NCBI RefSeq assembly: GCF_016801025.1
Contig: NZ_CP068983.1
Coordinates: forward strand, 2,287,888 to 2,351,887
Length of the DNA stretch: 64,000 bases
Origin: Paradevosia shaoguanensis
GTDB taxonomy: Bacteria > Pseudomonadota > Alphaproteobacteria > Rhizobiales > Devosiaceae
Direction: 5' to 3'
Position 1 is the first letter of the stretch; every line of letters begins with the position of its first letter. Below, piece by piece: positions 30,207 to 37,929 of this stretch. The notes beneath the pieces are model-generated. The model searched no databases. It was not told where the DNA came from and saw nothing but the letters and a program-made list of their open reading frames with translations. The position numbers and the translations under genes were made by a program.

Positions 30207-31265
30207 TCAGGACTTGGCGGCGGGGACCGGCGCGGCGGTGGCGGTCTCGACCGGCGCGGCCTCCTGCGGCGTGTTGCCGAAGAGGTTGCCGATATTGCTG
30301 CCGATGCCGTTGAAGAAGCCGCCGATGGCTTCGCCACGGGCCTTGGCTGCGGCCTGGGTGGCGGCATCACGTTCGGCTGCCGCGACGGCGGCGCTTTCCT
30401 TCTTGCTGACATAGGCCACTTCGGTTTCGAAGGTGGCGTCGTCGGCGGCCTGCTTGGCCTTGAGGGCGGCGACCATGGTGGCGTCCTGGCTCAGCGCCGG
30501 GCAGGCGGCGACGGCGTCGAGCGGGGTGCCGGCAGGACCGGTGGCATTGAAGACGTAGCGGCGGTCGCAGACGTCCCAGCGCGGCGGGATCTTGGCGATC
30601 TCGAACTGGTCGTAGCCTTCCTTGATGTTCTTCCAGAAGGCCATGTTCGGGCTCTTGCTCTGCTTGGCCAGGTTCTGCGGCGTCATGCGGAACGGGAAGA
30701 TCTGGAGCTGGAAGCTCGGATTGCCGCCCTTGAAGGTCTCGCGCGCCAGCGCATAGATCTCGGCGATGCCTTCGTCGGTCATGGCGTAGCAGCCGCGCGA
30801 GGAGCAATCGCCATGCACCATCAGGTCCGAACCGGTACGGCCATAGGCGCGGTCGAACTTGTTGGGGAAGCCGGTGTTGAAGGCAAGGTAATAGCTCGAG
30901 TTCGGGTTCATCAGGCCCGGCGTGATCGTATAGAAGCCTTCCGGGCTCTGCCGGTCGCCTTCCTTGATCTTGGGGCCGAGGTCGCCCGAATAGGCGCAGA
31001 TCTCGTAGGTCTTGAACAGGCGGAAGTCGCCGGCCGAGGTCTGCTTCCAGACTTCGAGCTCGGAGCTTTCCTTAAAGATTCGCACCATCATCGGCGCGCC
31101 CGGGGACGAGCCCATCGAGGCGAGTTTGGTGACGGCGGCGCTGGTGAGCGGACGGTTGGCCTTGGCATTGCCTTTGCCGATGAAACCACCGCAGGCGGAA
31201 AGGGTTACGGCTACCCCCACCAGCAAGGCCGCGGCCGCGAGCTTACGGAAAAGACCAGTCGACAA
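30207..31265 (-). CDS. YafK-like L,D-transpeptidase family lipoprotein
   Basis: The 352-residue protein has a lipoprotein signal (AAAALLVGVAVTLSACGG, Cys about residue 25). The catalytic region VHGDCSSRGCYAMTDEGIAEIY (about 155-177) holds the H-G-x-C-S-x-x-G-C signature of the YkuD fold, as in YafK/DpaA. The E. coli homologue removes Braun lipoprotein from peptidoglycan; whether this one does so is unproven. The C-terminal 100 residues are Ala- and Lys-rich and end in a low-complexity tail. Confidence 0.88.
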   Translation of the reverse strand: MSTGLFRKLAAAALLVGVAVTLSACGGFIGKGNAKANRPLTSAAVTKLASMGSSPGAPMMVRIFKESSELEVWKQTSAGDFRLFKTYEICAYSGDLGPKIKEGDRQSPEGFYTITPGLMNPNSSYYLAFNTGFPNKFDRAYGRTGSDLMVHGDCSSRGCYAMTDEGIAEIYALARETFKGGNPSFQLQIFPFRMTPQNLAKQSKSPNMAFWKNIKEGYDQFEIAKIPPRWDVCDRRYVFNATGPAGTPLDAVAACPALSQDATMVAALKAKQAADDATFETEVAYVSKKESAAVAAAERDAATQAAAKARGEAIGGFFNGIGSNIGNLFGNTPQEAAPVETATAAPVPAAKS

Positions 31266-31393
31266 TTTGTAGTACTACCCGAATAGAGTTTGGTTTTTCG
31301 AAACTAAACGGGCTTGGTTACGCCCCCGTAACCCCGCACGGTAAACAGATGCTTACCAAAGAATTCGGGGCCCCTAAAGGCCCCGTTTTCCAA

Positions 31394-32350
31394 TCATCCC
31401 AGGTGGGAGCCGATGGCGAGGAATTTTTCGCGCCGCTGCTCGCGCAGCTCCAGCCGGCCCTTGCCGTCGAAGTCCTTGACGAATTTCATGATGGCGTCGC
31501 GCGTGGAGGCCATCACCTCGTCCAGGTGGCGATGGGCGCCGCCGGCGGGTTCGGGAATGATGGCGTCGATGACGCCGAAGCCGAGGAGATCGGGCGCCGT
31601 GATCTTCATGTTGTTGGCTGCGTCCTGCGCCTTGGCGGCGTCGCGCCAGAGGATCGAGGCCCCGCCTTCCGGCGAGATCACCGTGTAGACGGCGTTTTCG
31701 AGCATCAGCACGCGATTGGCAGTGGCCAGCGCGATGGCACCGCCCGAGCCGCCCTCGCCGATGACGATGGCGAGGTTGGGCACGCCCAGCTCAAGGCTCT
31801 TTTCGGTCGAGCGCGCAATGGCCTCGGCCTGGCCGCGCTCCTCGGCCCCGATGCCAGGATAGGCGCCGGCTGTATCGACGAAGGAGACGATGGGCAGATT
31901 GAAGCGATCGGCCATGTCCATGATGCGGACAGCCTTGCGGTAGCCCTCGGGACGGGCCATGCCGAAATTGTGCTTGAGGCGGGTCTCGGTGGTCGAGCCC
32001 TTCTCGTTGCCCATGATGACCATCGGCACGCCGTTGATGCGGCCGACGCCGGCGATGACGGCAGCGTCCTCGCCGAACTTGCGGTCGCCCGCCAGCGGCT
32101 GCCACTCGGTGACGAGGGACTTCACATAATCGGAGAAATGCGGGCGCTGCGGATGGCGCGCCACCTGCGTGCGTTGCCAGGGCGTCAGCTTCTTGTAGAT
32201 ATCGACCAGCGCCTCTTCGGCGCGCGCGGAAAGCCGGTTGACCTCCTCGTCGATGGACACTGCCTGGTCAGTCTGCGCCAGCGATTTCAGTTCGGCGATC
32301 TTGCCTTCGAGGTCGGCGACCGGCTTTTCAAAGTCGAGATAGGATTGCAT
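31394..32350 (-). CDS. accA: acetyl-CoA carboxylase carboxyltransferase subunit alpha
   Basis: The 318-residue protein is a complete AccA: MQSYLDFEKPVADLEGKI at the N-terminus, KLTPWQRTQVARHPQRP (about 97), GDRKFGEDAAVIAG and GRINGVPVMIMGNEKG-like segments, and the crotonase-fold oxyanion parts PIVSFVDTAGAYPGIGAEERGQAEAIA (about 158) and VIGEGGSGGAIALA. With AccD it transfers the carboxyl group from biotin to acetyl-CoA in the first step of fatty acid synthesis. The gene stands alone, as usual in the order. Confidence 0.97.
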   Translation of the reverse strand: MQSYLDFEKPVADLEGKIAELKSLAQTDQAVSIDEEVNRLSARAEEALVDIYKKLTPWQRTQVARHPQRPHFSDYVKSLVTEWQPLAGDRKFGEDAAVIAGVGRINGVPMVIMGNEKGSTTETRLKHNFGMARPEGYRKAVRIMDMADRFNLPIVSFVDTAGAYPGIGAEERGQAEAIARSTEKSLELGVPNLAIVIGEGGSGGAIALATANRVLMLENAVYTVISPEGGASILWRDAAKAQDAANNMKITAPDLLGFGVIDAIIPEPAGGAHRHLDEVMASTRDAIMKFVKDFDGKGRLELREQRREKFLAIGSHLG

Positions 32351-32468
32351 CCACCAGCCCGGTTGGGTTGTCGTATCGTTGGGCGGAGCCTGTCGCGCCC
32401 TAAAGTGGCCGCAAAGTGGCGATGCGCCCCTTCCGAGTCAAGTCGCTCGGCCGGAAAAGCTCCCATGC

Positions 32469-33371
32469 TTAATCGTCAGCTAGCGGATGATGGGTCTCCA
32501 CCAGCGAGCGCAGCTTCTCGTCGAGCACGTGAGTATAGATCTGAGTAGTCGAGATATCGGCATGGCCGAGGAGGGTCTGGACGACGCGCAGGTCGGCGCC
32601 CCCGGCGAGGAGATGGCTGGCAAAGGCATGGCGGAGGACGTGGGGCGTGACTCGCGCCGAGGCGATGCCGGCACGACCCGCCAGGTCCTTGAGATCGCGC
32701 GCGAAAACCTGGCGGCTCAGATATCCGTCCTCGCCCTTGGCGGGGAAGAGGAAAATGCCCGGTTCGAGCGTTGCAAGCCAGGCGCGGATGGCGTCGCGGG
32801 CGCGGTCGGTGATCGGCACGATACGTTCCTTGTTGCCCTTGCCGCGAATGGTGAGGAAGCTGGCGTCGCGCATGACCGCGGCGCGCTTGAGGCTCACGAG
32901 TTCGGAAACGCGCATGCCGGTGGCGTAGAGCAATTCGAGCAACACATAGAGGCGCAGCGCGCCCGTTGCGTTCTCGTCATTGGCTTCCGCCTCGGCCGTG
33001 GTGAGCAGGCGGTCGATCTCGCCGACAGAGAGCACTTTGGGCAATGCCCGTTGCGCCTTGGGGCTCGCGACGATCCGGGTCGGGTCGTCCGGACGGATGC
33101 CGTCGGCGCAGAGGAATTTGTGGAATTGCCGGATGGCGCTGAGCTTGCGGGCACTCGAAGAGGCGGACAGGCCCTCGGCCTTGAGGCTTTCGAGAAAGCC
33201 CACGACCTCCTGCCGGGAGGCTTTGGTGAGGGCCGTACCCTTGCGCGCGAGCGTCGAGGCATAGTCGACGAGGTCGCGGCGATAGGCGGCAATGGTATTG
33301 GCGGCGGCGCCCCGCTCGGCGCTCATCATCTCGAGGAAGGCATCAATGAGATGCCCTTCGATGCGGCTCAT
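32469..33371 (-). CDS. xerD: site-specific tyrosine recombinase XerD
   Basis: The 300-residue protein has an N-terminal core-binding domain ([28 protein letters not shown]) and the catalytic set: [12 protein letters not shown] (Arg about 150), [17 protein letters not shown] (about 245) and [15 protein letters not shown] (nucleophilic Tyr about 280). It acts with XerC at dif to resolve chromosome dimers. Its chromosomal housekeeping context (accA, aroK) separates it from the element's integrase. Its ATG overlaps the stop of the upstream small gene. Confidence 0.93.
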   Translation of the reverse strand: MSRIEGHLIDAFLEMMSAERGAAANTIAAYRRDLVDYASTLARKGTALTKASRQEVVGFLESLKAEGLSASSSARKLSAIRQFHKFLCADGIRPDDPTRIVASPKAQRALPKVLSVGEIDRLLTTAEAEANDENATGALRLYVLLELLYATGMRVSELVSLKRAAVMRDASFLTIRGKGNKERIVPITDRARDAIRAWLATLEPGIFLFPAKGEDGYLSRQVFARDLKDLAGRAGIASARVTPHVLRHAFASHLLAGGADLRVVQTLLGHADISTTQIYTHVLDEKLRSLVETHHPLADD

Positions 33372-33640
33372 TCCGGCCCGCCGGGCTGGACGAGCGGCGC
33401 CTCCTCATTGCTCGGCGTGCTGGTGGTGATCGGCACGGGCGCCTGCGCGGGCAGGGTGGGGTTGCTGGTGGTCTGGACGTCGGGCAGGCGCACAGGCTGG
33501 GCCACGAGCTCGCGCGCAGGAATGCGCACGGTGATTTCCTTCTCGCCCGGGTCGACCATGACGGTCAGCGCGAACATGGCCGCGTAGCCGAGGCCGACGA
33601 TAAAGAGCAGGGCGATGACGAGGCGGATCAATGTGGGCAT
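33368..33640 (-). CDS. small single-pass membrane protein (90 aa), unknown function
   Basis: Residues 1-25 ([25 protein letters not shown]) form one membrane helix. The rest is a proline-rich periplasmic tail ([22 protein letters not shown], then a low-complexity part). Small proteins of this kind occur upstream of xerD in related genomes, to my knowledge. It overlaps xerD by four bases. The ATG at 33640 is chosen because the helix begins there. Confidence 0.75.
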   Translation of the reverse strand: MPTLIRLVIALLFIVGLGYAAMFALTVMVDPGEKEITVRIPARELVAQPVRLPDVQTTSNPTLPAQAPVPITTSTPSNEEAPLVQPGGPE

Positions 33641-33782
33641 GTCGTCTACTATGCCGGGCAAATTCTAATGAATCTTCCTCTTTTTGCCTGGGGCGATCAA
33701 GGCCGGGAAGGTCCCGCCGCTTGACAACCGGCCCGGGCAAGGCTTGAACCGCCGGGCGATTTCTCCCAGCGGAGCCGGCAGG

Positions 33783-34358
33783 GTGCCCGATACTGAGACC
33801 ACCAAGGCCGAAAGGCATGAACTGGCTGCCCGCCTGGGCAAGCGGCCGATCGTGCTCGTGGGCATGATGGGGGCGGGCAAGACCACGGTTGGCCGGCGCT
33901 TGGCCGCCAAGCTGGGTCGCAGGTTCCTCGACAGCGACGACGAGATCGAGACCGCTGCGGGCATGACCATCGAGGAATTCTTCGCTGCCCATGGCGAGCC
34001 GGAATTCCGGGCCGGGGAAGCGCGGGTCATCGCGCGGCTTCTCAAGGAGGACAATATCGTCCTCGCCACCGGCGGCGGCGCCTTCGTCAACCCGGAGACG
34101 CGCGCGCTCATCAACGCCAATGCGGTGTCGGTCTGGATCAAGGCCGAGTTCGAGCTGCTGTTCTCACGCGTTTCGCGCCGTTCCAACCGGCCTCTGCTCA
34201 AGACTGCCAATCCGCGCGACACGCTCAAGAAGCTCATCGAGGCGCGCTACCCGGTCTATTCGGAAGCGCACCTGACGGTGGTCTCCACCGACGTGCCGCA
34301 GGATACCGTGGCCAATGAGGTGATCGACGCGGTCGCCACCTATCTCAAGGACAAGTGA
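33783..34358 (+). CDS. aroK: shikimate kinase
   Basis: The 191-residue protein has the P-loop GMMGAGKTTVGRRLA (about residue 27), the shikimate-binding DSDDEIE (about 53) and FRAGEARV motifs, LATGGGAFV (about 98) and the lid SRRSNRPLL (about 134). It phosphorylates shikimate in aromatic amino acid synthesis. The GTG at 33783, with GGAG ten bases upstream, gives the family length; the frame runs 33 codons further up without similarity. aroB follows after one base. Confidence 0.94.
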   Translation: MPDTETTKAERHELAARLGKRPIVLVGMMGAGKTTVGRRLAAKLGRRFLDSDDEIETAAGMTIEEFFAAHGEPEFRAGEARVIARLLKEDNIVLATGGGAFVNPETRALINANAVSVWIKAEFELLFSRVSRRSNRPLLKTANPRDTLKKLIEARYPVYSEAHLTVVSTDVPQDTVANEVIDAVATYLKDK

Positions 34359-34359
34359 C

Positions 34360-35478
34360 ATGCCGAGCGCTCCCCTCCATACGGTCCACGTTCCGCTCGA
34401 GGGGCGGGCCTATGACATCCTGATCGGCAAGGGACTGCTCGAAAGCGCAGGCGAGCGGCTCAAGGCGCAGTTTCCGGGCCGCCGCTTCGGCATCGTGACC
34501 GATACGGCCGTCGCCAGGGCGCAGTTGCCGCGCCTTGCGGCCAGCCTGGATGCTGCGGGCCTCACCCATGCGACGATCACCGTGCCGAACGGGGAGGCCA
34601 GCAAGTCCTTCGCGCGGCTCAACGAAGTGGTCGAGGGCATTCTGGCGGCGCGACTCGAGCGCGGCGACGTCATCATCGCACTGGGCGGCGGCGTGGTCGG
34701 GGACCTCGCAGGGTTCGCGGCGGCCGTGGCACGGCGCGGCATGGACTTCGTGCAGGTACCGACCTCGCTCCTCGCACAGGTCGACAGCTCGGTCGGCGGC
34801 AAGACCGGCATCAACTCGCCCCATGGCAAGAACCTTATCGGCGCCTTCCATCAGCCCAAGCTGGTGCTGGCCGATCTCGATGCGCTCGACACATTGCCGC
34901 CGCGCGAATTCGCGGCCGGCTATGCGGAAGTCGCCAAGTACGGGCTCATCGACGACGAGGCCTATTTCTTCTGGCTCGAGGAGAACCGCCGCGAAATCTT
35001 CGAGGGCGGGCCCGCGCGTGCCGAGGCCATTGCCCGGGCCTGCGCGGCCAAGACCCGGTTCGTGCTTGCCGACGAAAAGGAAACCGGTGTGCGGGCCCTG
35101 CTCAATCTCGGCCACACCTTCGGGCACGCGCTCGAAACGGCGACCGGCTATTCGGACCGGCTGCTGCATGGCGAGGGCGTCGCCATCGGCATGGCGTTGG
35201 CCCATGCTTTCTCGGCCCGCAAGGGGCTGGCGCCGTCCCAGGATACCACCCGTGTCATCGCCCACCTCAAGGCGGCGGGTTTGCCGACACGGATCGGGGA
35301 TATTCCCGGCGGGCGGCTGGAGCTTGACGAGCTCATGACCAATATCGCCCAGGACAAGAAGGTCGTGCGCGGGGCGCTGACCTTCATCCTGACGCGCGGT
35401 ATCGGCAAGGCCTTCATCGAGAAGAATGTCGACCCTGCCGAAGTGCGGGCCTTCCTCGCCGAGGCGATCGAGGCCTAA
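34360..35478 (+). CDS. aroB: 3-dehydroquinate synthase
   Basis: The 372-residue enzyme shows NAD-binding and metal-binding signatures: IALGGGVVGDLAGFAAAV (about 107), VPTSLLAQVDSSVGGKTGIN (about 134), KNLIGAFHQPKLVLADL, EVAKYGLI and LNLGHTFGHALE (about 248). It makes 3-dehydroquinate from DAHP using NAD+ and Zn2+ or Co2+. The gene is directly behind aroK, a standard pair. Its stop codon overlaps the stop of the convergent OmpA-family gene. Confidence 0.97.
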   Translation: MPSAPLHTVHVPLEGRAYDILIGKGLLESAGERLKAQFPGRRFGIVTDTAVARAQLPRLAASLDAAGLTHATITVPNGEASKSFARLNEVVEGILAARLERGDVIIALGGGVVGDLAGFAAAVARRGMDFVQVPTSLLAQVDSSVGGKTGINSPHGKNLIGAFHQPKLVLADLDALDTLPPREFAAGYAEVAKYGLIDDEAYFFWLEENRREIFEGGPARAEAIARACAAKTRFVLADEKETGVRALLNLGHTFGHALETATGYSDRLLHGEGVAIGMALAHAFSARKGLAPSQDTTRVIAHLKAAGLPTRIGDIPGGRLELDELMTNIAQDKKVVRGALTFILTRGIGKAFIEKNVDPAEVRAFLAEAIEA

Positions 35479-36617
35479 GGCGCCACGGCGATGACGACGC
35501 GCCGATTGGCGCGGGCGCTCGGGCCGAACTTGGTGGTTTCACCCAAGCCCGTAGCCTCGGCCTTGGTGAACTTGATGCCCTTGTCGCGCAGGTATTTCAG
35601 TGCGTTCTGCGCCCGCTCGACCGAGAAGAGCGCGTTGGTGGCGTAGGAGCCGAACGTATCCGAATACCCCGTCAGGGTGATCGAGCAGGTCTGCTCGCCG
35701 ATATCGCCCGCGATCTCGTCGAGGATCTTGTTGGTCGCGGGCGTCAGGTCGTTCGAGTTCTGGCCGAAGCCGGTGATGTCGTAGGATTTGCTGAGCGCGC
35801 AGGTATCGGAAGCCGGCTTGGCCGCTGCGGTCTCGGCAGCAGGCTCGGGTTGCTTCGCGGCTTCGACGGGGGCGGGCTCGGCGGGTTTGGGTTCTTCCAC
35901 GGCCGCCTGGGGCTTGGACTCCTCGGCAGCGGTCGTGGCAGGCTTTGCCGGCTCTTCAGGCTTGGCGGCCTCTGCGGGCTTTGCCTCGGCCGCTGGAGCG
36001 GCTTCCTTGACCGGAGCTGGCTCGGGAGCCTTTTCGGCGACCGGGGGCTCGGGCTTTGCCTCCGGCTCGGTCGGCTTGCTCTGCGCAGCTTCGGTCGTGG
36101 CTTCGAGCCAACCACCCTTGGGCGCGGGAACCACCGCTTCGGCATTGCCGTCATTGATGGCGAGGTAGCCATCGACGAGTTCGCCGGGGACGATGCCGTC
36201 CTTGGTCACGGTGGCGAGCTGGTCCGCCTTGGTCTCGCGGCCATTGAGCGAAACCGAAGAGATGAAGAGGTTGCGGTCGCGGTTGGAGCCTTCGCCGCCA
36301 TAGGCTTCGTTGGTGAGCTGGATGCGCAGGTCGCCATTGGTGGCGAAATCGGCTTCTGGGATATCGAAGCTGAAGCTTTCGACATATTGCGACTTGTCGG
36401 TCGCATCAGCGAAGCGTTTGTCGGTGCCGGTATCGATGGCCTTGTCGACGGCCCCCTCAGCCACCACCTTGCCATTGAGCGTCACGGCGAACTTGGGCGG
36501 GCCGTCATAGGCCTCCCCGCCGATGACAAGAACCAGCTTGGCCGGAGCGGCCGTTGCGAGAGTGGGGATGAAGGCCAAGGCAAAAGCCATGGCAAGCATT
36601 GCTTTTTTCGAGATCAC
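35475..36617 (-). CDS. OmpA-family protein with N-terminal xylan-binding-like module
   Basis: The 380-residue protein has a signal peptide (AMLAMAFALAFIPTLATA), then at about 27-140 a beta-sandwich like the calcium-dependent xylan-binding CBM60/CBM36 modules (VIGGEAYDGPPKFAVTLNGKVV, then LRIQLTNEAYGGEGSNRDRNLFI). A Pro-Ala-Glu-Lys linker (about 170-270) follows, then an OmpA peptidoglycan-binding domain (about 280-380: ITLTGYSDTFGSYATNALFSVERAQNALKYL, ending ANRRVVI). It should tether a carbohydrate-binding head to the cell wall. GTG at 36617 with AGGAGGG upstream is the chosen start; longer frames lack a signal peptide. Carbohydrate binding is inferred. Confidence 0.78.
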   Translation of the reverse strand: MISKKAMLAMAFALAFIPTLATAAPAKLVLVIGGEAYDGPPKFAVTLNGKVVAEGAVDKAIDTGTDKRFADATDKSQYVESFSFDIPEADFATNGDLRIQLTNEAYGGEGSNRDRNLFISSVSLNGRETKADQLATVTKDGIVPGELVDGYLAINDGNAEAVVPAPKGGWLEATTEAAQSKPTEPEAKPEPPVAEKAPEPAPVKEAAPAAEAKPAEAAKPEEPAKPATTAAEESKPQAAVEEPKPAEPAPVEAAKQPEPAAETAAAKPASDTCALSKSYDITGFGQNSNDLTPATNKILDEIAGDIGEQTCSITLTGYSDTFGSYATNALFSVERAQNALKYLRDKGIKFTKAEATGLGETTKFGPSARANRRVVIAVAP

Positions 36618-36819
36618 GGTCGCCCTCCTGCTGTCGTTGCAGAAGTGGCTAGAGACCAAGAAGGGCGAATCTGCGCCGCGTTGATGGCAGCGCACGTCGT
36701 CGCTGCCGCAAAATCGCCGCACTGATGAACGGAATGGCGCAATAGATTAACGGCGTCAAATGCCTAGATCGCGCACAATTGTGGCAAGAGGGCTTGCGCG
36801 CAGGCGCGCGCAACCTGAT

Positions 36820-37113
36820 CTAGGCGATATCGCGTGGCAATTGCTTGGGGGCTCCGGGTGCGAGCACTTCGATGGCGAGGGCATGGACGCCGCCCTTGAT
36901 TTCGGCATCGAGCGCTTCCATGACAGCACGGTGTTGCGCCAGCCGGGTCATGCCGTCAAAATGGCGGGTCGCGATTCTGACGCGGAAATGCGTTTCTCCG
37001 CCTTCGCGCCAACCGGCATGACCACGATGCTTGTGGCTGTCGTCGATCACCTCGAGGTGTTCGGGCGCAAATTTGACGGAAAGTTTCTCGATGATGGTGT
37101 CGCGGACGGACAT
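36820..37113 (-). CDS. bolA: BolA family protein
   Basis: The 97-residue protein has the BolA fold: LEVIDDSHKHRGHAGWREGGETHFRVRIATRHFDGMTRLAQHRAVMEAL, with the loop histidine (SHKHRGH) that helps ligate Fe-S clusters with monothiol glutaredoxins. Such proteins take part in iron-sulfur or iron homeostasis. The start at 37113 (MSVRDTIIEKL) matches the family. It is divergent from the J-domain gene across 47 bases, a common pairing in alphaproteobacteria. Confidence 0.93.
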   Translation of the reverse strand: MSVRDTIIEKLSVKFAPEHLEVIDDSHKHRGHAGWREGGETHFRVRIATRHFDGMTRLAQHRAVMEALDAEIKGGVHALAIEVLAPGAPKQLPRDIA

Positions 37114-37160
37114 CGTTGGTCGCAATCTTTAATTATCGGTTCGGGTTGTAGTTAGGCGCA

Positions 37161-37811
37161 ATGAAACTGGATTCCAAGCTGTTCGATGCCATCCGCATCC
37201 GGCCCCGGCACCAGGAAGAGCCCAAGGTGGAAACTCCGCCTTGTGCCTGGGAGGGCTGCGATCAGGCAGGCCTCTATCGCGCGCCCAAGGGCCATCGTGC
37301 CGAGGGCGAGTACCATAATTTCTGCCTTGAGCATGTCCGTCACTACAACATCGCCTTCAACTTCTTCTCGGGCATGAGCCAGGACGACGTCGAGGCTTAT
37401 GTGTCGCGCTCGGCGGAAACCGATGGTCGGCCGACCTGGGGCATGGGCGCCAAGGCGGGGGCGAGCGCGCAGCCCAACCATCCGCGCAACGGCAAGGCAA
37501 AGACCTATGCTCGCGGCGAGCGTTTCCACGACCCGTTCCAGGTCTTTGCGCGCTACCGGCGCCACCAGAACAAGAATGGCAATCCGCAGGCCGAGCGTCG
37601 ACGGCCGATGCACGAGCCCGACCGCCGCGCGTTCGAGGCGCTGGGGCTCGAGGGCGGCGCATCGTCCGAGGACATCAAGAAGGCCTATAAGGCGCTGGTG
37701 AAGATCCACCACCCGGACGCCAATGGCGGAGACCGGTCATCGGAAGATCGGCTGCGGGCGATTATCGTCGCCTACACGCATCTCAAGACCACCGGGTTCG
37801 TGAAGCGGTAG
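37161..37811 (+). CDS. J-domain protein with C-terminal J domain
   Basis: The 216-residue protein carries its J domain at the C-terminus (about 155-212: AFEALGLEGGASSEDIKKAYKALVKIHHPDANGGD), with the HPD tripeptide needed to stimulate DnaK ATPase. The N-terminal 150 residues hold a conserved cysteine-histidine part (CAWEGCDQAGLYRAPKG...YHNFCLEHVRHYN) that could bind metal, followed by FFSGMSQDDVEAYV. No Gly/Phe region or zinc finger of DnaJ is present. It is likely a specialised co-chaperone; its client is unknown. Confidence 0.85.
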   Translation: MKLDSKLFDAIRIRPRHQEEPKVETPPCAWEGCDQAGLYRAPKGHRAEGEYHNFCLEHVRHYNIAFNFFSGMSQDDVEAYVSRSAETDGRPTWGMGAKAGASAQPNHPRNGKAKTYARGERFHDPFQVFARYRRHQNKNGNPQAERRRPMHEPDRRAFEALGLEGGASSEDIKKAYKALVKIHHPDANGGDRSSEDRLRAIIVAYTHLKTTGFVKR

Positions 37812-37871
37812 GTTCAGGAAGGTCGCCGTTGGCGGCCTTTTTCTTTTGTTCCGTTCAGTCTTGCTAGACGC

Positions 37872-37905
37872 AAAAAAACACCCCCGCCATGAGGCGAGGG
37901 TGTTT
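37872..37905 (-). terminator. intrinsic terminator of secA
   Basis: Read on the minus strand, AACACCCTCGCC and GGCGGGGGTGTT pair around TCAT (one mismatch) and run into TTTTTTTG. It lies 25 bases after the secA stop. Confidence 0.88.
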
Positions 37906-37929
37906 GCAATTTCGGGGCTGTCTCGGTGT

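Noticed and set aside
35740-36130. Tandem DNA repeats in the linker of the OmpA-family gene
   Set aside because: The pattern comes from repeated Pro, Ala, Glu and Lys codons of a low-complexity linker, not from a defined repeat unit.
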